A stretch of 5,174 nt of DNA from DAMCAP01 sp964369265. Lineage in GTDB: Bacteria > Bacillota > Clostridia > Oscillospirales > Ruminococcaceae. Made by a program: the position numbers and the translations under genes. Below the pieces are notes generated by a model. The model saw only the letters and a list, made by a program, of their open reading frames with translations, did not search any database and was not told where the DNA came from. The stretch spans positions 1-5,174 of the forward strand of contig CAYJEV010000117.1 of NCBI GenBank assembly GCA_964369265.1. The letters are read 5' to 3'. Below, one piece after another: positions 1 to 5,174 of the stretch; positions within the stretch are counted from its first letter, which is position 1, and every line of letters begins with the position of its first letter.

Positions 1-63
1 AGCGTAAGCCAGCTTTTGGTGCTCGCTGTTTGGTGAGGGTATATGGTCTTGCGATGTCATTTT

Positions 64-155
64 CACACCAAAATTGATGTCCTATAATAGTAGGGTGCGG
101 CGCTCGACGCACCGTCTCACGAAATCGCCACAATGGCACGAAATTCCCCACAACA
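64..155 (+). repeat. GTAG-hairpin repeat, copy A (REP-like)
   Basis: GTAG at 90-93 is followed directly by a 6-bp stem GGTGCG (94-99), loop GCGCTCGA (100-107) and CGCACC (108-113). The 35 bases at 90-124 match copy B on the other strand (5002-5036) at 33 positions. Weaker similarity continues on both sides: CACACCAAAA (64-73) upstream and CCACAA-type boxes (about 128-155) downstream. A GTAG immediately 5' of an imperfect hairpin is the hallmark of REP elements recognised by RAYT (TnpA_REP) transposases; calling this one a REP is inference. There is no coding potential. The outer limits are approximate. Confidence 0.75.
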
Positions 156-160
156 GATAA

Positions 161-189
161 TTGACATTAGTGTAAGTTTATACTTAAAT
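161..189 (+). promoter_or_regulatory. Weak candidate promoter without a gene
   Basis: A perfect -35 TTGACA (161-166) is followed after 17 bases by TTAAAT (184-189), which matches TATAAT at 4 of 6 positions. No open frame follows for 440 bases, so if active it would make an untranslated transcript or a long leader for the hyd operon. In DNA this AT-rich, such matches arise easily by chance. Confidence 0.2.
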
Positions 190-542
190 AAAATGCTAAA
201 AAGTGAGTGATGTTGAGCTAGAGCTTTAAAATATAAAAATTAATATGGCGGTTAGGATGGGTTAATGTCGCAAAATAGAGAATAAATAGGGTTTGGAATT
301 GAACAAAAGTGAATAATATCGCAAAGGAAATTGCAAAACAACAATTTAGGTCAATTTAAAGACTTTGATAGAGGAATAACGAAAGTATATGCTGAAAAAT
401 AGTTAAATTTGACTAAAATTATTGTTTTTTTTATATAAAATACCAATAAAACGTTGCTTGTTATAAAACCAAGATATAATTTTTATACATAATGCTGAGA
501 GAAAGTGTATATAAGTGAAATATATATGGCAACTTGGTTAAC

Positions 543-560
543 GTGTTTAAAAATTAACAC
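543..560. promoter_or_regulatory. Candidate Rex (redox repressor) operator
   Basis: GTGTTTAAAAATTAACAC fits the clostridial Rex operator TTGTTAANNNNTTAACAA at 11 of 14 defined positions. It includes an intact right half TTAACA and symmetric GTGTT/AACAC ends. It lies 10 bases upstream of the -35 box of the hydrogenase promoter. Rex senses NADH/NAD+ and is known to control fermentation and hydrogenase genes in Clostridia, so site and target agree. The assignment rests on pattern matching only; the rex gene is not in the window. Confidence 0.5.
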
Positions 561-570
561 AAATGATAAA

Positions 571-599
571 TTGACATAGTATAGTCCTTTTGTTATAAT
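571..599 (+). promoter_or_regulatory. Consensus sigma-70/sigma-A promoter of hydCBA
   Basis: TTGACA (571-576) and TATAAT (594-599) are both perfect and are separated by the optimal 17 bases. The start point is predicted near 606, giving an untranslated leader of about 28 bases that contains the Shine-Dalgarno site AAAGGAG (618-624) of hydC. Such a perfect core promoter should be strong by default, which suggests that control comes from repression; Rex-like sequences are found just upstream and across the -10 box. Confidence 0.85.
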
Positions 600-607
600 T
601 AAATCAA
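590..607. promoter_or_regulatory. Second, weaker Rex-like dyad over the -10 box
   Basis: TTGTTATAATTAAATCAA has dyad symmetry at 7 of 9 base pairs and matches the Rex consensus TTGTTAANNNNTTAACAA at 10 of 14 defined positions. It covers the -10 box and the predicted start point, where a bound repressor would block RNA polymerase. Its symmetry partly reflects the TATAAT box itself, so it is less secure than the site at 543-560. Confidence 0.25.
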
Positions 608-633
608 GAACTTTTATAAAGGAGAAATGTGTT

Positions 634-1119
634 ATGGGTGATAAATTAGATTTTAAAATTATAGACGAAATACTAGAAGAGTTTGGGTGTGAGCAAAGCG
701 CAATAATTGCAGTTTTGCAAGGAATACAAGAACATTACCGCTACATCCCAAAAGATTGCTTTCCATATCTATCAAAGAGAATGGGTATGAGCCAAGCTAA
801 GATCTATGGAATAGCAACATTTTATGAGAATTTCTCTCTTAATCCAAAAGGGCATTTCGTTATTAAGGTGTGTGATGGAACTGCCTGTCATGTTAGAAAA
901 TCAATACCAATCTTAGAAAAACTTCGTGAAGAGCTTTCACTAGACGCTAAAAAACACACAACAGATGATCTAGGCTTTACTGTTGAAACAGTATCATGTC
1001 TTGGCGCTTGCGGGCTTGCTCCTGTTATTACAGTTAATGACAAGGTGTATCCAGCAATGACACCAGAAAAAGCATCTCAACTTCTAGCAGAGCTAAGGGA
1101 GGAACTGAAAAATGTTTAA
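634..1119 (+). CDS. hydC: [FeFe] hydrogenase subunit HydC (NuoE-like, 2Fe-2S)
   Basis: This is the small electron-transfer subunit of the cytoplasmic NAD-linked HydABC hydrogenase. It carries a [2Fe-2S] cluster next to the flavin subunit HydB. The 161 residues are the normal size for the NuoE/HydC family: a helical N-terminal part (about 1-70), then a thioredoxin-like ferredoxin domain. The cluster ligands are Cys80 and Cys85 in CDGTAC, and Cys122 and Cys126 in CLGACGLAP. The ATG start is supported by AAAGGAG at 618-624, nine bases upstream; the next in-frame Met is residue 50, inside the conserved domain. It is first in the operon, and its last 8 bases overlap hydB, which suggests translational coupling. 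By sequence alone it could belong to an NADH dehydrogenase or formate dehydrogenase, but the neighbouring hydA settles the assignment. Confidence 0.95.
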   Translation: MGDKLDFKIIDEILEEFGCEQSAIIAVLQGIQEHYRYIPKDCFPYLSKRMGMSQAKIYGIATFYENFSLNPKGHFVIKVCDGTACHVRKSIPILEKLREELSLDAKKHTTDDLGFTVETVSCLGACGLAPVITVNDKVYPAMTPEKASQLLAELREELKNV

Positions 1120-2986
1120 GAATAGACAACAGCTTGCTGATGCACGCTGGGATTATAAAAAATCCTTTGATAACGAAAAAATAAAAATACTTGTATGTGC
1201 AGGTACAGGTTGTATTGCTTCTGGCTCTCTTGAAGTTTATGAGGGCTTAATTAAGGTTATGAAAGAAAAAGGGGTTAGCTGCGAAGTCGAGCTTGCTCAT
1301 GAGCCTCATGGCGATGTTGTTGGAATGAAGAAGAGCGGATGCCATGGATTTTGCGAAATGGGGCCGCTTGTTCGTATTGAGCCATATGGCTATCTTTATA
1401 CTAAAGTGCAAGCTTCTGACTGCGAGGAGATAGTCGAGGCGACTATTGTCAACAAATCTTATGTTGATAGGCTGGCATACAAAAAAGATGGCGTTATCTA
1501 TAGAGAGCAAGACGATATCCCTTTCTATGCTCAACAAACAAGGGTTGTTCTTGAAAATTGCGGACATATTGACGCAACTTCAATAAAAGAATATCTTGCT
1601 ATTGGCGGATATAGAGCGGTTGAAAAAGCGCTTTTTGAGATGAGTGCTGAAGATATTATAAATGAAGTTACAGCCTCAACATTGAGAGGTAGAGGCGGCG
1701 GCGGTTTCCCAACAGGCAAGAAATGGGCGCAAGTTAAGGCTCAGCCTCAGGGCAAGAAATATATTGTCTGTAATGGTGACGAGGGAGATCCAGGCGCATT
1801 TATGGATAGAAGCATTATGGAGGGAGATCCTCATAAGCTGATTGAAGGAATGATGATAGCTGGTATTGCTTGTGGAGCAGACGAGGGTTATATCTATGTT
1901 AGAGCAGAGTATCCAATGGCTGTATCAAGGCTAAAAAATGCTATTGCACAGGCGACGGAATACGGCTTATTAGGCGATAATATACTAGGAACTAACTTTG
2001 CTTTCACTCTACATATCAACAAAGGCGCTGGTGCGTTTGTTTGTGGTGAGGGTAGCGCATTGACAGCCTCTATTGAGGGTAATCGTGGTATGCCAAGGGT
2101 TAAGCCTCCTCGTACAGTTGAAAAAGGGCTTTTTGATAAACCGACAGTGCTTAACAACGTTGAAACTTTTGCCAATGTACCAAGAATAATAACCGATGGT
2201 GCGAGCTGGTTTAAATCTATAGGTCCTGAAAACAGCCCAGGAACAAAGGCATTTGCTTTAACTGGCAACATCCAAAACACAGGGCTTATTGAGATACCAA
2301 TGGGCGCAACCCTTTCACAAATCATCTTTGATATTGGTGGTGGCATGAAGGATGGCAATAAATTTAAAGCCGTTCAAATTGGCGGACCATCTGGAGGATG
2401 CTTAATTACAAACCATCTTAACATGAAACTTGACTTTGACTCTCTTCAAAAGGCTGGTGCGATGATAGGCTCTGGCGGGCTTGTTGTAATGGACGATAAG
2501 ACTTGCATGGTTGAAGTTGCTAGGTTCTTCATGAACTTCACTCAAAATGAATCTTGTGGCAAATGTATTCCTTGTCGAGAGGGCACAAAGAGAATGCTTG
2601 AAATATTAGAGAGAATTGTTGATGGCAAGGGCAAAGAGGGAGATATCGAGCTTCTTTTAGAGCTTGCTGATACTATTTCTCAAACAGCTCTTTGTGGGCT
2701 TGGAAAGACTGCTGCTCTTCCTGTTGTTAGTACAATTAACAGCTTTAGAGAAGAATATGAGGCTCATGTTAATCAAAAGAGATGTCCAGCTGGTAGTTGC
2801 AAGAACTTAAAGAGCATTGTAATTGAAGCAGAGTTATGTAAGGGATGTACAAAATGTGCTAGAATCTGCCCAGTATCTGCGATTAGCGGTTCAGTTAAAG
2901 AGGTGCATAGCATAGATCCGGCTGTATGTATAAAATGTGGTGCTTGTTTGGAGGCATGTCCTTTCAAAGCAATTAAGGAGGCTTAA
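1112..2986 (+). CDS. hydB: [FeFe] hydrogenase subunit HydB (NuoF-like, FMN/NAD-binding)
   Basis: This is the flavin subunit, where NAD(H) exchanges electrons with FMN; in bifurcating HydABC it is thought to be where electrons divide between NAD and ferredoxin. The domains run in order. First is an N-terminal thioredoxin-like [2Fe-2S] domain (about 25-110; Cys29, Cys34, Cys77, Cys81). Next is the NuoF core with glycine-rich RGRGGGGFP (192-200) and GDEGDPGAF (222-230) for FMN/NADH, followed by an SLBB-type region (about 375-430). Then comes the NuoF [4Fe-4S] site (Cys482, Cys485, Cys488, Cys528). The C-terminus is a two-cluster ferredoxin domain (Cys576/579/582/586 and Cys606/609/612/616). The extra N- and C-terminal Fe-S domains separate HydB from plain NuoF; 624 residues is a normal HydB length. 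The ATG start is set by AAGGGAGG (1095-1102) nine bases upstream, inside hydC. Cys465, His552, Cys558 and Cys563 could form a zinc site. Confidence 0.95.
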   Translation: MFKNRQQLADARWDYKKSFDNEKIKILVCAGTGCIASGSLEVYEGLIKVMKEKGVSCEVELAHEPHGDVVGMKKSGCHGFCEMGPLVRIEPYGYLYTKVQASDCEEIVEATIVNKSYVDRLAYKKDGVIYREQDDIPFYAQQTRVVLENCGHIDATSIKEYLAIGGYRAVEKALFEMSAEDIINEVTASTLRGRGGGGFPTGKKWAQVKAQPQGKKYIVCNGDEGDPGAFMDRSIMEGDPHKLIEGMMIAGIACGADEGYIYVRAEYPMAVSRLKNAIAQATEYGLLGDNILGTNFAFTLHINKGAGAFVCGEGSALTASIEGNRGMPRVKPPRTVEKGLFDKPTVLNNVETFANVPRIITDGASWFKSIGPENSPGTKAFALTGNIQNTGLIEIPMGATLSQIIFDIGGGMKDGNKFKAVQIGGPSGGCLITNHLNMKLDFDSLQKAGAMIGSGGLVVMDDKTCMVEVARFFMNFTQNESCGKCIPCREGTKRMLEILERIVDGKGKEGDIELLLELADTISQTALCGLGKTAALPVVSTINSFREEYEAHVNQKRCPAGSCKNLKSIVIEAELCKGCTKCARICPVSAISGSVKEVHSIDPAVCIKCGACLEACPFKAIKEA

Positions 2987-2991
2987 TCATT

Positions 2992-4683
2992 ATGGTTAAT
3001 AAGGGATTTGTAATTATAGATGGAATGCCTGTAGCGATTGAGGAGGAGAGAAACCTCCTTGAGATGATCAGAAAAGCAGGCATTAAACTTCCAACATTCT
3101 GTTATCACTCCGAGCTATCTGTTTATGGTGCTTGCAGAATGTGTATTGTTGAAACAAAAAGCGGAAATATAGAAGCTTCTTGTTCAACCATTCCTCGTGA
3201 TGGAATGGAGATAAAGACTAACACTCAAAGGCTTCGTAAGCATAGAAAAATGCTTCTTGAGCTTTTGCTAGCTAACCATTGTGGCGATTGTACTTCTTGT
3301 GCAAACAATGGCAAATGTAAGCTTCAAGATCTTGCTATGAGATTTGGCGTTACTAGCATTAGATTTCCAAACACAGCAGAACATCCTCCTCTTGATACCT
3401 CCTCTCGTTGCATAACAAGGGATCAATCAAAGTGTATTCTATGTGGTGACTGTGTGCGTGTTTGTAATGAAACTCAAGATGTTGGCGCTATTGACTTTGC
3501 TCATAGAGGCTCTAACATGAAGATTAGTGTTGCGTTTGATGGCGAGCTTGCTGATTCACCATGTGTTGGTTGCGGACAATGTGCTGCTGTATGTCCAACT
3601 GGTGCTATAATTGTTAGAGATGACACAAAGAAGGTTTGGGATGCAATTGATGATTTTGATACAGAGGTTACTGTGCAGATCGCTCCTGCTGTTCGTGTTG
3701 CTTTAGGAAGAGAGCTTGGTGTTGATGCTGGCGGAAACACAATGGGTATGATAGTTTCTGCGCTTAAGAGAATGGGCTTTGATCAAGTTTATGACACAGC
3801 AACAGCTGCTGACTTAACTGTAATGGAAGAAACAGCAGAGTTTGTTGAGAGAATATCAAAAGGCGAGCATAGATACCCTCTATTCACTTCATGCTGTCCA
3901 GCGTGGATTAACTTCTGTGAGTCAAGATATCCAGAGCTGATGGAGAATGTATCAACTTGTAAGTCACCAATGCAGATGTTTGCTGCTGTGGTTAAGGAAT
4001 ATAAGAAGAACTCTCCTAAAAAGCAGGTGCATGTTGCGGTTATGCCATGTACAGCAAAGAAGCATGAGGCTGGCAGAGATGAATTTAAGAACCCAGATGG
4101 CGAGCAATATGTTGATTATGTAATAACAACACAAGAGCTTATCCATATGGTTAAAGAGTCTGGTATAGTGTTTAGAGAGCTAATTCCAGAGGCTATTGAT
4201 AAGCCTTTTGGAGCTATGACTGGTGCTGGTGTAATTTTTGGTGTAACTGGTGGTGTAACAGAGGCTGTGTTAAGACGTGTTGCAACCGACAAAACCCCAA
4301 CTACATATCTAAGCATTTCCTACACTGGGGTTAGAGGAATGCAAGGGGTTAAGGAAGCTGAAATTCAGCTAGGAGATAGAACTTTAAAAATTGCTATGGT
4401 GAGCGGGCTTAAAAATGCAGTGAACTTAATTGAAGCAATTAAGGCTGGGGCTCATTATGACTTTGTTGAGGTTATGGCATGTCCTGGTGGTTGCGTTAGT
4501 GGTGCTGGTCAACCATTTAGCACATCTGAGGGCAAGGCTAATCGTGGCAAGGCGCTATACTCAGCCGACAGAGTTACTAGCATAAAAAGCTCCGAAGATA
4601 ACCCAATTATCGAGATGATGTATAAGGATATTATCAAAGACAAGGCGCACGACCTTCTTCACGTTCATTATAATCATCACTAA
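2992..4683 (+). CDS. hydA: [FeFe] hydrogenase catalytic subunit HydA (H-cluster)
   Basis: This subunit makes or oxidises H2 at the H-cluster and passes electrons to HydB/HydC. The N-terminus is a [2Fe-2S] domain (Cys37, Cys48, Cys51, Cys64), then a His-Cys3 [4Fe-4S] site (His96, Cys100, Cys103, Cys109) and a two-cluster ferredoxin domain (Cys148/151/154/158; Cys191/194/197/201). The catalytic domain has all three signatures: TSCCPAW (299-305), MPCTAKKHE (351-359) and MACPGGC (495-501). H-cluster ligands are Cys302, Cys353, Cys497 and Cys501; Cys301, Glu280, Glu283 and probably Ser321 match the known proton path. The layout is that of clostridial CpI; at 563 residues it lacks the extra C-terminal Fe-S domain of Thermotoga HydA. 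The third motif ends GAGQP where GGGQP is common. AAGGAGG (2975-2981), inside the end of hydB, lies ten bases before the ATG. The hydCB context indicates the NAD-linked, probably bifurcating, group. The name hndD is also used. Confidence 0.96.
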   Translation: MVNKGFVIIDGMPVAIEEERNLLEMIRKAGIKLPTFCYHSELSVYGACRMCIVETKSGNIEASCSTIPRDGMEIKTNTQRLRKHRKMLLELLLANHCGDCTSCANNGKCKLQDLAMRFGVTSIRFPNTAEHPPLDTSSRCITRDQSKCILCGDCVRVCNETQDVGAIDFAHRGSNMKISVAFDGELADSPCVGCGQCAAVCPTGAIIVRDDTKKVWDAIDDFDTEVTVQIAPAVRVALGRELGVDAGGNTMGMIVSALKRMGFDQVYDTATAADLTVMEETAEFVERISKGEHRYPLFTSCCPAWINFCESRYPELMENVSTCKSPMQMFAAVVKEYKKNSPKKQVHVAVMPCTAKKHEAGRDEFKNPDGEQYVDYVITTQELIHMVKESGIVFRELIPEAIDKPFGAMTGAGVIFGVTGGVTEAVLRRVATDKTPTTYLSISYTGVRGMQGVKEAEIQLGDRTLKIAMVSGLKNAVNLIEAIKAGAHYDFVEVMACPGGCVSGAGQPFSTSEGKANRGKALYSADRVTSIKSSEDNPIIEMMYKDIIKDKAHDLLHVHYNHH

Positions 4684-4705
4684 ACTTAAGCTATAATAAA
4701 TATTT

Positions 4706-4741
4706 AACAAGGGCGAGCCTGCTATAGGTTCGCCCTTGTTT
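4706..4741 (+). terminator. Intrinsic terminator of hydCBA
   Basis: AACAAGGGCGAGCCT (4706-4720) pairs with AGGTTCGCCCTTGTT (4726-4740) as a 15-bp stem with one G-U pair, around the 5-base loop GCTAT. The stem ends in TTGTTT, which serves as the U-tract. It begins 23 bases after the hydA stop codon. The opposite strand also runs into T-rich sequence, so some two-way activity is possible. The repeats further downstream should be outside the main hyd mRNA. Confidence 0.9.
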
Positions 4742-4818
4742 GTGGTGTATGATAAAATGCTCAATGACAAAAGTACGAACACAACTAACTAAATGATAAA
4801 CACGTTGTGGAAATGACA

Positions 4819-4834
4819 GCATAAAACCTTATGC
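4819..4834. repeat. Small hairpin GCATAA-AACC-TTATGC
   Basis: A perfect 6-bp stem with a 4-base loop lies 22 bases before the hairpin of repeat C. It may be part of the head of that element or a chance palindrome. No T-tract follows, so it is not a terminator. An overlapping alternative pairing is CCCTA (4834-4838) with TAGGG (4854-4858). Confidence 0.35.
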
Positions 4835-4840
4835 CCTATC

Positions 4841-4920
4841 AACGCTTCCATGGTAGGGGATGGCGCTCGACATCCCTTTCACCAAAATATCATTAAACAC
4901 ACAAAGCCCTATACAACCCC
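4841..4920 (+). repeat. GTAG-hairpin repeat, copy C (diverged stem)
   Basis: GTAG (4853-4856) is followed by GGGATG (4857-4862), loop GCGCTCGA (4863-4870) and CATCCC (4871-4876). The loop is identical to that of copy A, but the stem differs at three positions that are all matched by changes on the opposite arm. ATGGTAGGG (4850-4858) is identical to the corresponding part of copy B. The tail at 4900-4920 aligns with the tail of copy B (complement of 4977-4996) with only a few changes. It has the same orientation as copy A. Outer limits are approximate. Confidence 0.7.
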
Positions 4921-4950
4921 AAAGCCAAAATGACCTGTCAATCGTTCCTT

Positions 4951-5064
4951 GTCGTGGTTGGTTGTGCGACATTGTGGGGGATTGTGTAGCGTTGTGGCAT
5001 TTTTCGTGCGACGGTGCGTCGAGCGCTGCACCCTACCATTTCGGAACATCAACTTTTGGTGTGC
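4951..5064 (-). repeat. GTAG-hairpin repeat, copy B (inverted)
   Basis: Read on the - strand: GTAG (5036-5033), GGTGCA, loop GCGCTCGA (5026-5019), CGCACC (5018-5013). The closing pair at the loop is mismatched (A-C), unlike in copy A. It matches copy A at 33 of 35 bases over 5002-5036, plus the flanking CACACCAAAA-like segment (about 5054-5064). On the + strand its tail shows RTTGTG-type boxes at an exact 10-base period, starting at 4961, 4971, 4981 and 4991, with a weaker one at 4951. It faces copy C and is inverted relative to copy A. Confidence 0.75.
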
Positions 5065-5104
5065 TATTCATGCTCATACAAAACCATAAATGACATTGCC
5101 AGTT

Positions 5105-5130
5105 GTAGCGGCGACTATCAGTCGCCATTT
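5105..5130 (+). repeat. GTAG-preceded hairpin D (different stem and loop)
   Basis: GTAG (5105-5108) and one C are followed by a perfect 7-bp stem GGCGACT (5110-5116), loop ATC, AGTCGCC (5120-5126), then ATTTTAATTTT. The GTAG links it in form to copies A-C, but the stem and loop differ, so it could be a second REP type. The weak T-rich tail means a + strand terminator is also possible, although no gene lies just upstream of it. Confidence 0.5.
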
Positions 5131-5174
5131 TAATTTTGTGTAAATCATATGGTTTTATTGCCATCAAGGCTCCG

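Larger units (their letters stand above)
156..570. other. AT-rich gene-free region upstream of hyd operon
   Basis: No reading frame of useful length exists here. Every ATG on the + strand is followed by a stop within about ten codons (for example those at 193 and 492), and no conserved RNA fold is recognisable. It contains an isolated TTGACA at 161, an A/T tract with eight T at 425-432, and two TTGTTATAA words, one at 458 in this region and one at 590 within the promoter. The last 30 bases hold the Rex-like operator. The rest may be upstream promoter DNA, a decayed gene or an unrecognised small RNA; nothing seen decides between these. Confidence 0.6.
4742..5174. other. Gene-free downstream flank with hairpin repeats
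   Basis: No credible gene is present. The only + strand frame of any length (4860-5093) has no Shine-Dalgarno site, begins inside the loop-stem of repeat C and runs straight through repeat B; its peptide resembles no family I know. The stretch contains a small perfect hairpin (4819-4834), repeat copies C and B facing each other, and the GTAG hairpin at 5105-5126. The last 45 bases show nothing recognisable. Confidence 0.7.

Noticed and set aside
400..432. Possible terminator TAGTTAAATTTGACTA followed by eight T
   Set aside because: The stem is short and all A/T apart from one G-C pair and a wobble, with almost no loop, and the T-tract begins 9 bases later; it would be too weak.
454..480. Possible promoter TTGCTT / TATAAT
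   Set aside because: Spacing is only 15 bases and the -35 is weak; the perfect promoter at 571-599 explains the operon.
634..2986. hydC-hydB as part of a complex I or formate dehydrogenase cluster
   Set aside because: They are followed by hydA with all H-cluster motifs, and HydB has the N-terminal [2Fe-2S] and C-terminal ferredoxin domains typical of the hydrogenase; no nuo or fdh genes are present.
1247..4316. Several - strand frames of 60-154 codons
   Set aside because: All lie opposite hydB or hydA, which are unambiguous full-length genes.
4561..4782. 73-codon frame on the - strand
   Set aside because: It runs across the hyd terminator and into the 3' end of hydA, with no ribosome site; it is a chance frame opposite a real gene.
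4951..5000. CRISPR-like short periodic array
   Set aside because: The 10-base units are far too short, have no spacers and are degenerate; no cas genes are nearby.
4860..5093. 77-codon frame on the + strand
   Set aside because: It has no Shine-Dalgarno site, starts inside the hairpin of repeat C and is built almost entirely from repeats C and B; the peptide shows no family features.

Overview
The window holds one complete operon for a trimeric NAD-linked [FeFe] hydrogenase, hydC-hydB-hydA, at 634-4683 on the + strand. It is set between two AT-rich, gene-free flanks that carry copies of a small hairpin repeat. The three proteins are NuoE-like, NuoF-like and H-cluster-bearing, and they match the HydABC type known from Thermotoga and acetogenic or fermentative Clostridia. 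Low G+C, purine-rich Shine-Dalgarno sites before all three genes and a consensus sigma-70/sigma-A promoter suggest a strictly anaerobic fermenter, most likely a Bacillota/Clostridia-type bacterium. The species cannot be fixed from this window.

Layout. 1-160 contains repeat copy A, a GTAG-hairpin. 160-570 has no gene, is very AT-rich and has stops in every frame. At its right edge lie a Rex-like operator (543-560) and a TTGACA-17-TATAAT promoter (571-599). A second, weaker Rex-like dyad overlaps the -10 box (590-607). The operon is tight: hydC and hydB overlap by 8 bases, and hydB and hydA are 5 bases apart. A strong intrinsic terminator (4706-4741) closes it. The remaining 430 bases hold no credible gene. 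They contain repeat copies C (+) and B (-), facing each other like a REPIN, and a further GTAG-hairpin (5105-5126).

How the genes work together. HydC and HydB form an NADH-dehydrogenase-like module (FMN, NAD site and several Fe-S clusters). HydA carries the Fe-S relay and the H-cluster. The complex is expected to be cytoplasmic and to couple NADH plus reduced ferredoxin to H2, or the reverse, by electron bifurcation. A purely NADH-dependent enzyme is possible and cannot be excluded from sequence. The Rex-like sites suggest control by the NADH/NAD+ ratio, which fits an enzyme that disposes of NADH electrons as H2. The H-cluster maturases HydE, HydF and HydG are not in the window and must be encoded elsewhere.

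The least expected content is the repeat family. Three copies share GTAG, then a stem, then the constant loop GCGCTCGA. The stem of copy C differs from that of copy A at three positions, each with a compensating change on the other arm. This looks like a REP/REPIN-type element, possibly mobilised by a RAYT-type transposase encoded elsewhere.
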